A stretch of DNA of 12,918 nt, taken from positions 1 through 12,918 of the forward strand of contig CAAFWR010000067.1 in NCBI GenBank assembly GCA_900766745.1. The letters run 5' to 3'. The stretch's first letter is position 1. Every line of letters starts with the position of its first letter. Source of the stretch: Methanobacteriaceae archaeon (lineage in GTDB: Archaea > Methanobacteriota > Methanobacteria > Methanobacteriales > Methanobacteriaceae). Of this stretch, positions 1 through 5,525 are shown in pieces. The notes below the pieces were generated by a model, which searched no databases, was not told the origin of the DNA, and worked only from the letters and a program-made list of their open reading frames with translations. Made by a program: the position numbers and the translations under genes.

Positions 1-38
1 AAAAAAAGGTAAAATGATTTAAAAAAAATCAATTTTAC
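1..38 (-). terminator. Hairpin plus U-tract terminator of the histone gene
   Basis: Downstream of the histone stop codon, the arms GTAAAAT-GATTT (9-20) and AAATC-a-ATTTTAC (26-38) can pair into a 12-bp stem with one bulged base and a loop of about 5 bases. On the minus strand the stem is followed directly by a T7 run (positions 1-7, cut by the window edge). Archaeal RNA polymerase terminates mainly at U-tracts, so the run may be enough without the hairpin. Confidence 0.65.
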
Positions 39-51
39 AAAAATAAAATGT

Positions 52-255
52 TTATTCGTATTTAACTGCTAATCTGATATCTTCAGCTTTTACAGTTTTA
101 CGACCAGCATGTACAGCAAGATCTACAGCTTTCTTAGATACTTTGTCACCGTAATCTTCGATTGCTTCTGCTAATGCTTCTTTAGCATCGTCACTGACTC
201 TAGCTGCACCAGCATTTTTTAATAATCTTCCTACAGGAGCGATTGGTAATTCCAT
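52..255 (-). CDS. Archaeal histone, HMf/HMt type
   Basis: This 67-residue protein is one histone fold with no tails. It should dimerise and polymerise to wrap DNA into archaeal chromatin. The family opening MELPIAP is intact. Residues known from HMfB as functional are present: R10 and R19 (DNA contacts), G16 (layer packing in the extended histone superhelix), H49 and D59 (dimer-dimer interface) and the R52-K53-T54 loop. The C-terminus ends in KYE, not the basic RRFKK-like tail of HMfB, so the last helix is slightly shorter and less basic. The ATG is supported by GAGGTG at 261-266 and a TATA box at 301-308. The gene follows thrC but has its own promoter and terminator, so it is probably transcribed alone. 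From memory, the thrC neighbour matches the HMtB locus of Methanothermobacter. The family assignment is secure. Confidence 0.97.
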   Translation of the reverse strand: MELPIAPVGRLLKNAGAARVSDDAKEALAEAIEDYGDKVSKKAVDLAVHAGRKTVKAEDIRLAVKYE

Positions 256-300
256 ATTTACACCTCGATAATTTTTATAATTATAATTATTATTTCATAA

Positions 301-308
301 TATATAAA
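301..308 (-). promoter_or_regulatory. TATA box of the histone gene
   Basis: The minus strand reads TTTATATA, a near-ideal methanogen TATA box, 46 bases upstream of the histone ATG. Initiation about 25 bases downstream would give a short leader of about 20 bases that still contains the GAGGTG ribosome binding site at 261-266. Confidence 0.65.
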
Positions 309-401
309 TATGTATGTTAATTTTCCTTTATTTTAAAAAAATCAAAAGTTTAATAAAGATGAGTACATACCAACAAAGAAGAATTGAAATATTAAAATTC
401 T

Positions 402-417
402 ACAAAAAAGAAAAAAG
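402..417 (-). terminator. Poly-T terminator after thrC
   Basis: About 20 bases after the thrC stop the minus strand reads TTTTTTCTTTTTT without a convincing stem. This is the classic oligo-U signal for archaeal RNA polymerase and separates thrC from the histone promoter. Confidence 0.55.
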
Positions 418-436
418 TGTTTTAATAATAGAATTA

Positions 437-1636
437 CTATTTATTGGTTAATACTTTTTTCAATGCATTTATATCAGAACTTACCTCAATAGGTTTAGTA
501 CAAGCACCAATAGCAGTATTTGGATCTTTTAATAAATGTCCAGTTACAACACAAGCTACTCTTTCTCCTTTATCAATTACACCTTCTTCTCTAAGCTTTC
601 TTAAACCAGCAATAGAAGCAGCGGAAGCAGGTTCTACACCAATACCCTCTTTTCTAGCCAGATATTTTTGAGCATCAAGTATTTCTTCATCGCTAACTGT
701 TTCGGAATACCCATTAGAATCAAAAATAGCATTCATAGCTTTAATAGAACTTACTGGAGCACCAATACGAATAGCTGTTGCAATAGTTTCTGGATCATCA
801 ACAGGGATAACCTCTTTTGAATTCTTTTTAAATGCATTAGTAATAGGACATGCCCCTTCAGCTTGAATACCAGTCATCATAGGTTTTGAATCTACAAAAC
901 CAAGATCATAGAATTCGTTTACACCTTTCCAAATAGCTGAAATGTTTCCTGCATTTCCTACAGGTAAAATTATTCTGTCTGGAGATTGCCAATCTAAACC
1001 CTGAAGAATCTCATAACCAATGGTTTTTTGACCTTCTAACCTATAAGGGTTAATTGAATTTAATAAATAGAGATATTTATCTAATGCTAAAGCAGTCATT
1101 GCTTCTAAAGCTTCATCAAAATTACCATCAATAGAAATGACCTCTGCACCATGAAACATAGCTTGAGCTAGTTTTCCTAATGCTACTTTTCCTGAAGGTA
1201 AAAATACAATGCAACGAAGACCAGCACGTGCTGCATAAGCTGAAAGTGATGCTGAAGTATTTCCAGTAGAAGCACAACCTACAGTATCTACACCTAATTC
1301 AACAGCTTTAGTAACACCAACAGTCATTCCACGATCTTTAAAGCTTCCAGTTGGGTTAGAACCTTCTACTTTAACATATAAATCTACGCCAAGTTCTTCA
1401 CCAATCTTATCACATTTACAAAAAGGAGTTCCCCCTTCGTCAAGAGAAACTATATGATCACTGTTTACTGGAATTAATTCTTTGTACTTCCATAAGGTAT
1501 CTCTTCTACATTCAAATATGCTTTTATCAATATCCACATCTAAACTTGCAAGTTCAAGAACTGAACCACATTTTTTACAAGTATAAATTACTTCATCATC
1601 GTCATATTCCTCTCCACAAACAACACATCTAATCAT
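437..1636 (-). CDS. thrC: Threonine synthase
   Basis: This PLP enzyme converts O-phosphohomoserine to threonine, the last step of threonine synthesis, in the cytoplasm. The protein opens with a zinc-ribbon-like module (C4, C7, C20, C23), as in many archaeal threonine synthases. The fold-type-II PLP domain follows, with the Schiff-base lysine K100 in SFKDRG, the substrate loop ASTGNTSAS and a glycine-rich phosphate loop PVGNAGN. The length of 399 residues is normal. The frame extends to a GTG at 1645, but I prefer the ATG at 1636. It has a Shine-Dalgarno-like GAGTGAT at 1641-1647, four bases upstream, overlapping that GTG. The start then reads MIRCVVC, placing the first cysteine pair right at the N-terminus. 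The gene lies 85 bases downstream of trpS with no strong terminator between, so cotranscription is possible, although a TATA-like site is present. Confidence 0.95.
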   Translation of the reverse strand: MIRCVVCGEEYDDDEVIYTCKKCGSVLELASLDVDIDKSIFECRRDTLWKYKELIPVNSDHIVSLDEGGTPFCKCDKIGEELGVDLYVKVEGSNPTGSFKDRGMTVGVTKAVELGVDTVGCASTGNTSASLSAYAARAGLRCIVFLPSGKVALGKLAQAMFHGAEVISIDGNFDEALEAMTALALDKYLYLLNSINPYRLEGQKTIGYEILQGLDWQSPDRIILPVGNAGNISAIWKGVNEFYDLGFVDSKPMMTGIQAEGACPITNAFKKNSKEVIPVDDPETIATAIRIGAPVSSIKAMNAIFDSNGYSETVSDEEILDAQKYLARKEGIGVEPASAASIAGLRKLREEGVIDKGERVACVVTGHLLKDPNTAIGACTKPIEVSSDINALKKVLTNK

Positions 1637-1681
1637 AAAAATCACTCATTAATTAATTTAATACAATAATATAAAAATCTA

Positions 1682-1689
1682 CTTATAAA
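1682..1689 (-). promoter_or_regulatory. Possible TATA box of thrC
   Basis: The minus strand reads TTTATAAG 46 bases before the thrC ATG at 1636, the same spacing as in the histone gene. A second candidate (TTTATAAA, about 1709-1716) lies further upstream. The region is so AT-rich that chance matches are likely. Confidence 0.35.
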
Positions 1690-1721
1690 TCTTCCTAAAA
1701 TTACATAACTTTATAAATATT

Positions 1722-2810
1722 TTAAATTAGGTTTTTAGCTATTTCACGTGCATCTTCCTGTTTATCTGCAAGATCCTCAAACATTTTTTTCATTAACTCA
1801 CTTGCATGAGCCTTACAGTCCCCACAACGTAATGTACCGTTTAAACATTCTTCCCTTATCTTTTCAAGGTCCCCATCCTTATCAACTAGGTGGTATACGA
1901 GCATTTCATAGACAACACATTTATCAACTTCTCCACCATATTCCTGTTGTTCTTTTAGACTTTCTCTTCCTCCAGTTTTTGCAGTTTTAACTTTTTTAGC
2001 TGCAGTTTCGGCATCTTCATTAAGGTAAATAGCAGTAGTTGGTTTACTACTTGACATTTTATCTCCACTTAATCCTGTAAGGAATCTGTGATATGTAGAT
2101 GCTGGTGAGATAAAACCTAACTCCTCTGATAGTTTATGAGCTATGTCTCTTGTTAGTCTTATATGAGGGTCTTGATCTATTCCTACTGGAACAATAACTT
2201 TTTTAGGACCTCCAAATTCTTCTATCTGAGGAAGTAATATGTCAGCTACTTGTAGAAGTGGAGCTTGAACGTGGGCTATGTTTGTTGATTGAGTGAATCC
2301 ATAAATAGCTTTAAGTTCGTTGAAATTAGTTTTTCTAGAAGCTTGATAGCTAAGACGCTGTAAATCATCATTTTGAGATTGCAAATAAATATTTACGTTG
2401 TCTTTTTCTAAATCTAGACCTAAAGCTATGTAATTTGTTAAGTATTCATTTATGGTTATTTCTCTTGCTTTTTCAAAACTCATATTTCTTGCAGCATAAG
2501 CTTCCATATCTGCAATTGGAAGAGATAACATAGCTCCTTTATCTTGATACCATTTTAACTGATCGACAACCATTTTATGACCAATATGCATTTGTCCACT
2601 TGGCATCATACCAGTTACAACTGCAAATTCTTCATTGCGGTTAATCTTTTTATTTATTATATCAAAATCCCTATGTCCAAAAACTACTCCTCTCTTCATC
2701 AATAGTGGTGGATTTTCAACATCATCAATTATATCGGAAATCAATTGAATTCCAAACTGATTAACTAATTTATCATAATCCACACTAAATGATGCCCATG
2801 GATCAATCAA
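1722..2810 (-). CDS. trpS: Tryptophanyl-tRNA synthetase
   Basis: This class Ic aminoacyl-tRNA synthetase charges tRNA-Trp. The Rossmann-fold signature PSGQMHIGH and the KMSKS-type loop DKMSSSK are both present, near residues 75-78 and 251-255 counted from the TTG start. Length and the N-terminal DPW motif fit the archaeal/eukaryal TrpRS group, not the shorter bacterial type. The frame is open to a GTG at 2819 (365 residues). That GTG is itself part of the sequence GGTGAG (2815-2820), which looks like the ribosome binding site and lies five bases before a TTG at 2810. The same GGTG-5-start layout is seen at endA, so I call the TTG start (362 residues, beginning MIDPW). endA lies 93 bases upstream, joining a tRNA-splicing gene to a tRNA-charging gene. 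Confidence 0.95.
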   Translation of the reverse strand: MIDPWASFSVDYDKLVNQFGIQLISDIIDDVENPPLLMKRGVVFGHRDFDIINKKINRNEEFAVVTGMMPSGQMHIGHKMVVDQLKWYQDKGAMLSLPIADMEAYAARNMSFEKAREITINEYLTNYIALGLDLEKDNVNIYLQSQNDDLQRLSYQASRKTNFNELKAIYGFTQSTNIAHVQAPLLQVADILLPQIEEFGGPKKVIVPVGIDQDPHIRLTRDIAHKLSEELGFISPASTYHRFLTGLSGDKMSSSKPTTAIYLNEDAETAAKKVKTAKTGGRESLKEQQEYGGEVDKCVVYEMLVYHLVDKDGDLEKIREECLNGTLRCGDCKAHASELMKKMFEDLADKQEDAREIAKNLI

Positions 2811-2814
2811 ATAA

Positions 2815-2820
2815 CTCACC
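2815..2820 (-). promoter_or_regulatory. Ribosome binding site deciding the trpS TTG start
   Basis: GGTGAG on the minus strand is complementary to the archaeal 16S 3' end and sits at the correct distance from TTG 2810. It overlaps the alternative GTG 2819, which itself has no upstream Shine-Dalgarno sequence. Confidence 0.55.
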
Positions 2821-2912
2821 TATAATATAATCTTTCAAATAAATTAAAAATTCAACAAATTAAAAACAAAAATTTTATATTAATATTGAAATACTAAATT
2901 CTATAATCAATA

Positions 2913-3428
2913 TTAAGGCCTAGTCCATTCAACATCATAATAAGTTATATCAAAATCATCATCAACAATAGCTAATAACAATCTCTTATTTACACCATGT
3001 GAAACACGAACATAACTAGCAAAATCTAATGTATTAATCTCATGATCCTCAAAAATTATTTTAACTAAATAATCAGAATGGCCCTTACCAGGACTTCTTC
3101 CACGATCATATAATCTAAATTCAGAACCATACTTAAATCCTGTTTTAATAACGTAACCCCGATCTTTTAGATCTCTATAAACCACGTATTTAGCAAAAAT
3201 ACCTTTAGATTTAAGTAAATCAATAAAATAATCAAGATTGAGAGGTTCATCATTTTCAAAAATTTTTAATCTACCTTTTTCTAATAAATAACATCCTTCT
3301 ATTAAAGAAATTTGCAATGTATTAGCTTCGATTTTACCAAAAAAACTTTTTTCATGTAAAGCAATAGGCTTTTTACTACCTTCTTCAATTTTAATAGAAA
3401 TAATATCATTAGATAAATCTCCGCGCAT
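2913..3428 (-). CDS. endA: tRNA-splicing (tRNA-intron) endonuclease EndA
   Basis: This protein cleaves introns from archaeal pre-tRNAs, recognising bulge-helix-bulge structures. The 171-residue length fits the single-domain homotetrameric type. The catalytic triad is visible: Y107 (in FRLYDRG), H117 (in GKGHSDY) and K148 (in GVNKRLL). From memory, Methanocaldococcus jannaschii EndA uses Y115, H125 and K156, so all three are offset by exactly eight. The GFKYGSEF segment before the tyrosine is also typical of the family. The ATG follows GGTG (3434-3437) by five bases, and TTTATATT lies at 3477-3484. The gene heads the endA-trpS-thrC-histone block. Nothing looks degenerate. Confidence 0.94.
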   Translation of the reverse strand: MRGDLSNDIISIKIEEGSKKPIALHEKSFFGKIEANTLQISLIEGCYLLEKGRLKIFENDEPLNLDYFIDLLKSKGIFAKYVVYRDLKDRGYVIKTGFKYGSEFRLYDRGRSPGKGHSDYLVKIIFEDHEINTLDFASYVRVSHGVNKRLLLAIVDDDFDITYYDVEWTRP

Positions 3429-3476
3429 AAAAACACCACAAAAATATTTAATAAATAATAAAATTATGTTTTAATT

Positions 3477-3484
3477 AATATAAA
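3477..3484 (-). promoter_or_regulatory. Probable TATA box of endA
   Basis: The minus strand reads TTTATATT about 50 bases upstream of the endA ATG. It would give a leader of about 25 bases containing the GGTG site at 3434-3437. Confidence 0.5.
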
Positions 3485-3574
3485 TAATTATTTAATAATT
3501 AGGAACTCCAATAGGAATTCTAAAATTTACTTTAAAGTGCAGATAACAATCAAAAAACAGAATCTGTATTAAAA

Positions 3575-3616
3575 GAATTAAAAAGAGAATCTTAAACAAA
3601 AAGATGATATAAAAAT
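3575..3616 (-). terminator. T-rich termination region after the 268-residue gene
   Basis: Within 50-90 bases after the stop codon at 3664 the minus strand has three separate runs of T5 (around 3579-3583, 3598-3602 and 3611-3615) with no stem. Serial U-tracts are a known archaeal termination pattern. The rest of 3429-3663 is AT-rich and holds the endA promoter but no convincing gene. Confidence 0.35.
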
Positions 3617-3663
3617 AGCAATAAATTTTAAAAGTTGTCGTAAGAACTATCAATCAAAATAAA

Positions 3664-4470
3664 TCAGTTAGATATTCTATAATCCTCTATGTTATTTTTA
3701 TATAAATTAAATATCTTAAAAAAGAATTTATTATATTTTTCATGATTCTCTAGGTCTTCTTTTTCAATTTCTATAGCTTCATCTCTCAATGTCTTTTCAA
3801 TTTTATCTTCATCAAATATCATGTGAGTTCCAGTTGCCCTTCCAACACCAGTTAAAAGTGCTGAAACTGTGTAAGCAAAACTCCTATCAACATCTTGTGA
3901 AAAATTATTTTCTTCACCATACATATATGCAAAAGCTGCCCAAAGACCAGAAATTGAATTTACTTCTTCTTCAATATCAAGATCATCCAAATAAGAAATT
4001 AATTTTTCCCTAGAAAAATCATCATCAATAATTTTTGGAGTGAAATCCCCTTCAAAATAATTTTTAGAAGCTTGAGCTTTTTCAAGCATATTTTCATATT
4101 CGACAGCTTCTTTTGGCATTTTTAGTTCATTTTTACAGGCATGTCTAAAAAGAGTATGTTTACAAACATCTCCCCAATGCCTTTCTAAATCATCGATTAA
4201 AAAATCTTTTTTGTTTCCACTTTTTAAAGCTTTTTTAATAGTTACTCTTGGAATTTCAACTAAAAAAAGATCTCCAGTTTTATAATTAGGATTATTTTTT
4301 GTATATACTTCTTTTTTATCTAAATCAAAATAAAAACGAACATTCTTATCTAAATCCTGATTAAATATTTGATTCACAATATTTTCTATATTAAAAACCA
4401 TTAAACTATTCTCTAATTCATGCAATTGTTGATTTAACTTTTGTGCTTTTAGTTTATTAGCTTCCTTCAT
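3664..4470 (-). CDS. Hypothetical protein with a CxHx4HxC motif
   Basis: I do not recognise this 268-residue protein. It has no signal peptide or membrane segment, so it is probably cytoplasmic. Residues 1-25 are charged and Leu/Gln-rich and could form a short coiled coil. The only two cysteines, C103 and C112, flank two histidines in a mirror-symmetric CxHx4HxC arrangement (H105, H110), with H98 nearby, which may be a metal site. A glycine-rich stretch (LLTGVGRATGTH) near residue 210 precedes a very acidic, helical C-terminal third. The ATG at 4470 has only a weak Shine-Dalgarno match (AGGGATT), unlike its neighbours, so expression may be low. It lies 146 bases after dtxR on the same strand. 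A link to metal homeostasis is possible from position alone but is speculative. Confidence 0.75.
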   Translation of the reverse strand: MKEANKLKAQKLNQQLHELENSLMVFNIENIVNQIFNQDLDKNVRFYFDLDKKEVYTKNNPNYKTGDLFLVEIPRVTIKKALKSGNKKDFLIDDLERHWGDVCKHTLFRHACKNELKMPKEAVEYENMLEKAQASKNYFEGDFTPKIIDDDFSREKLISYLDDLDIEEEVNSISGLWAAFAYMYGEENNFSQDVDRSFAYTVSALLTGVGRATGTHMIFDEDKIEKTLRDEAIEIEKEDLENHEKYNKFFFKIFNLYKNNIEDYRISN

Positions 4471-4616
4471 TTGTTTTCAATCCCTACTTTTTAGAAAATA
4501 TTGTTTTTAACTGTTTAATTTAATAATCTTTAGTGAAGAGAATATTTAAATTTAAGAGTTTCATCATCCATATTTTTATAATACTGCATTTAAAATTATC
4601 ATTTTAACAAATAAGC

Positions 4617-5318
4617 TTATATTTTAATGAAAATATTGTTTAATAAATTGTCAGAAACTTCAACAACATCTCCATTAGATACTAATGAGATAATACCATC
4701 TTCTTTATTAAAATTAATAATAGACCCAACATCTAAACCCAAACTTTTAATCTGGTCAACAAAAAATCGACTTCCTCTAATAAAGCAAATAGTGCCAACA
4801 ATGTCTGAATTAATTTCAGATAGTGATAAAATATTGTTTTCTCTCATTAAAACATTGTCAAATTCTTTTTCATCAATACAATCTTGACAATTGTTAAAAT
4901 TAAAATTACATGCAGGGATAATCTTTTCATCAGGACATAAATCCGGTTGATTTAACATGAAACACAATGCCCTTTCAGCCTCATCAGATAAACTATGCTC
5001 CATTTCACATGCCTGACTATGTACATTCTCTTCTTTAATTTTAAGAACATCAGATAAAAATTTCTCAAGAATTCTATGTTTTCTTGTAATTTTTTGAGCT
5101 ATCTTCATCCCCTCATCAGTTAAAGAAGCTCCTTTATACGGAATATATTCAATATAACCAAGCTTTTCTAATTTTTTAAGCATTTGTGTTACACTACCTG
5201 GTGCAATACCTAATTCTTTAGACAGTTTGGTTGTTGAAACCTGTTCTTTATTACTTCCATTACGATAAAGAACTTCTAAATATTCCTCAATATTCTCGCT
5301 AATATTATCTTTTTCCAT
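4617..5318 (-). CDS. DtxR/IdeR-family metal-dependent transcriptional repressor
   Basis: This 233-residue regulator should bind DNA when loaded with Fe(II) or a similar metal. Residues 1-65 form the winged helix-turn-helix (recognition region TTKLSKELGIAPGSVTQML). Residues 66-125 are the dimerisation and metal domain, and about 160-233 form an SH3/FeoA-like domain. H81, E85, H100, C104, E107 and H108 correspond to Corynebacterium DtxR H79, E83, H98, C102, E105 and H106, each offset by exactly two. Both metal sites are therefore intact, and the cysteine at position 104 favours an iron-type (DtxR/IdeR) over an MntR-type sensor. Four more cysteines (C128, C137, C144, C147) lie in the linker. The ATG has GGTGG at 5323-5327. 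A DtxR-box-like dyad abuts its TATA box, suggesting autoregulation. No transporter gene is adjacent, so the other targets are outside the window. Confidence 0.93.
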   Translation of the reverse strand: MEKDNISENIEEYLEVLYRNGSNKEQVSTTKLSKELGIAPGSVTQMLKKLEKLGYIEYIPYKGASLTDEGMKIAQKITRKHRILEKFLSDVLKIKEENVHSQACEMEHSLSDEAERALCFMLNQPDLCPDEKIIPACNFNFNNCQDCIDEKEFDNVLMRENNILSLSEINSDIVGTICFIRGSRFFVDQIKSLGLDVGSIINFNKEDGIISLVSNGDVVEVSDNLLNNIFIKI

Positions 5319-5353
5319 ACAACCACCAAATTTATTATAATATTAAATTTTAA

Positions 5354-5361
5354 CATATAAA
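5354..5361 (-). promoter_or_regulatory. TATA box of the DtxR-family regulator
   Basis: The minus strand reads TTTATATG, 36-43 bases before the ATG. Initiation near 5332 gives a leader of about 14 bases containing GGTGG (5323-5327). The dyad at 5365-5381 covers the BRE position just upstream. Confidence 0.6.
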
Positions 5362-5364
5362 TAT

Positions 5365-5381
5365 ATTTGGTTAACCTAAAT
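5365..5381. promoter_or_regulatory. DtxR-box-like operator
   Basis: ATTTGGTTAACCTAAAT is a near-palindrome around a perfect GGTTAACC core (5369-5376). On the minus strand it reads TTTAGGTTAACCAAAT, close to the first half of the known DtxR/IdeR box (TTAGGTTAG...). It touches the upstream edge of the TATA box, where a bound repressor would block TFB/TBP. The sequence is observed; its function as an operator is inferred. Confidence 0.5.
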
Positions 5382-5401
5382 TCTATGTAAAAGATAGATA
5401 T

Positions 5402-5525
5402 TTAAAAAAAGAAAAATTTTAAGGAAAAAACTCCTTAAAATGTAAGGATAATATGATAGGAGGAAAAAGAAATGAATATTCCTCAAATAAAGCACTTACC
5501 CTAGGAAAAAGAAATCAATTTTCCT
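5402..5525 (-). terminator. Three-hairpin terminator cluster after the large surface protein
   Basis: Three inverted repeats follow each other from the stop codon downstream. They are AGGAAAA/TTTTCCT (5503-5525, overlapping the stop), GAGGAA/TTCCTC (5460-5484) and TTTTAAGGA/TCCTTAAAA (5417-5440, a perfect 9-bp stem with a 6-base loop). On the minus strand the last one runs into TTTTTCTTTTTTT (5403-5416), so it is the most likely real terminator. The first two share GGAAAAAGAAAT spaced 43 bases apart. Confidence 0.6.

Noticed and set aside
444..671. Plus-strand open frame opposite the 3' part of thrC
   Set aside because: It is the antisense shadow of a well-supported gene and has no ribosome binding site or recognisable product. 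The same applies to plus-strand frames at 1748-1990, 3789-4013, 4627-4887, 6675-6884 and 7196-7396.
3530..3663. Possible gene remnant on the plus strand (short stretches such as KTESVLKELKRES)
   Set aside because: The stretches are broken by stops in every frame, lack starts and match nothing I know. I cannot support a pseudogene.
4590..4607. TTAAAAT/ATTTTAA hairpin after the DtxR-family gene as a terminator
   Set aside because: The stem is only A-T pairs with no adjacent T-tract, and such inverted repeats are common by chance in this composition.
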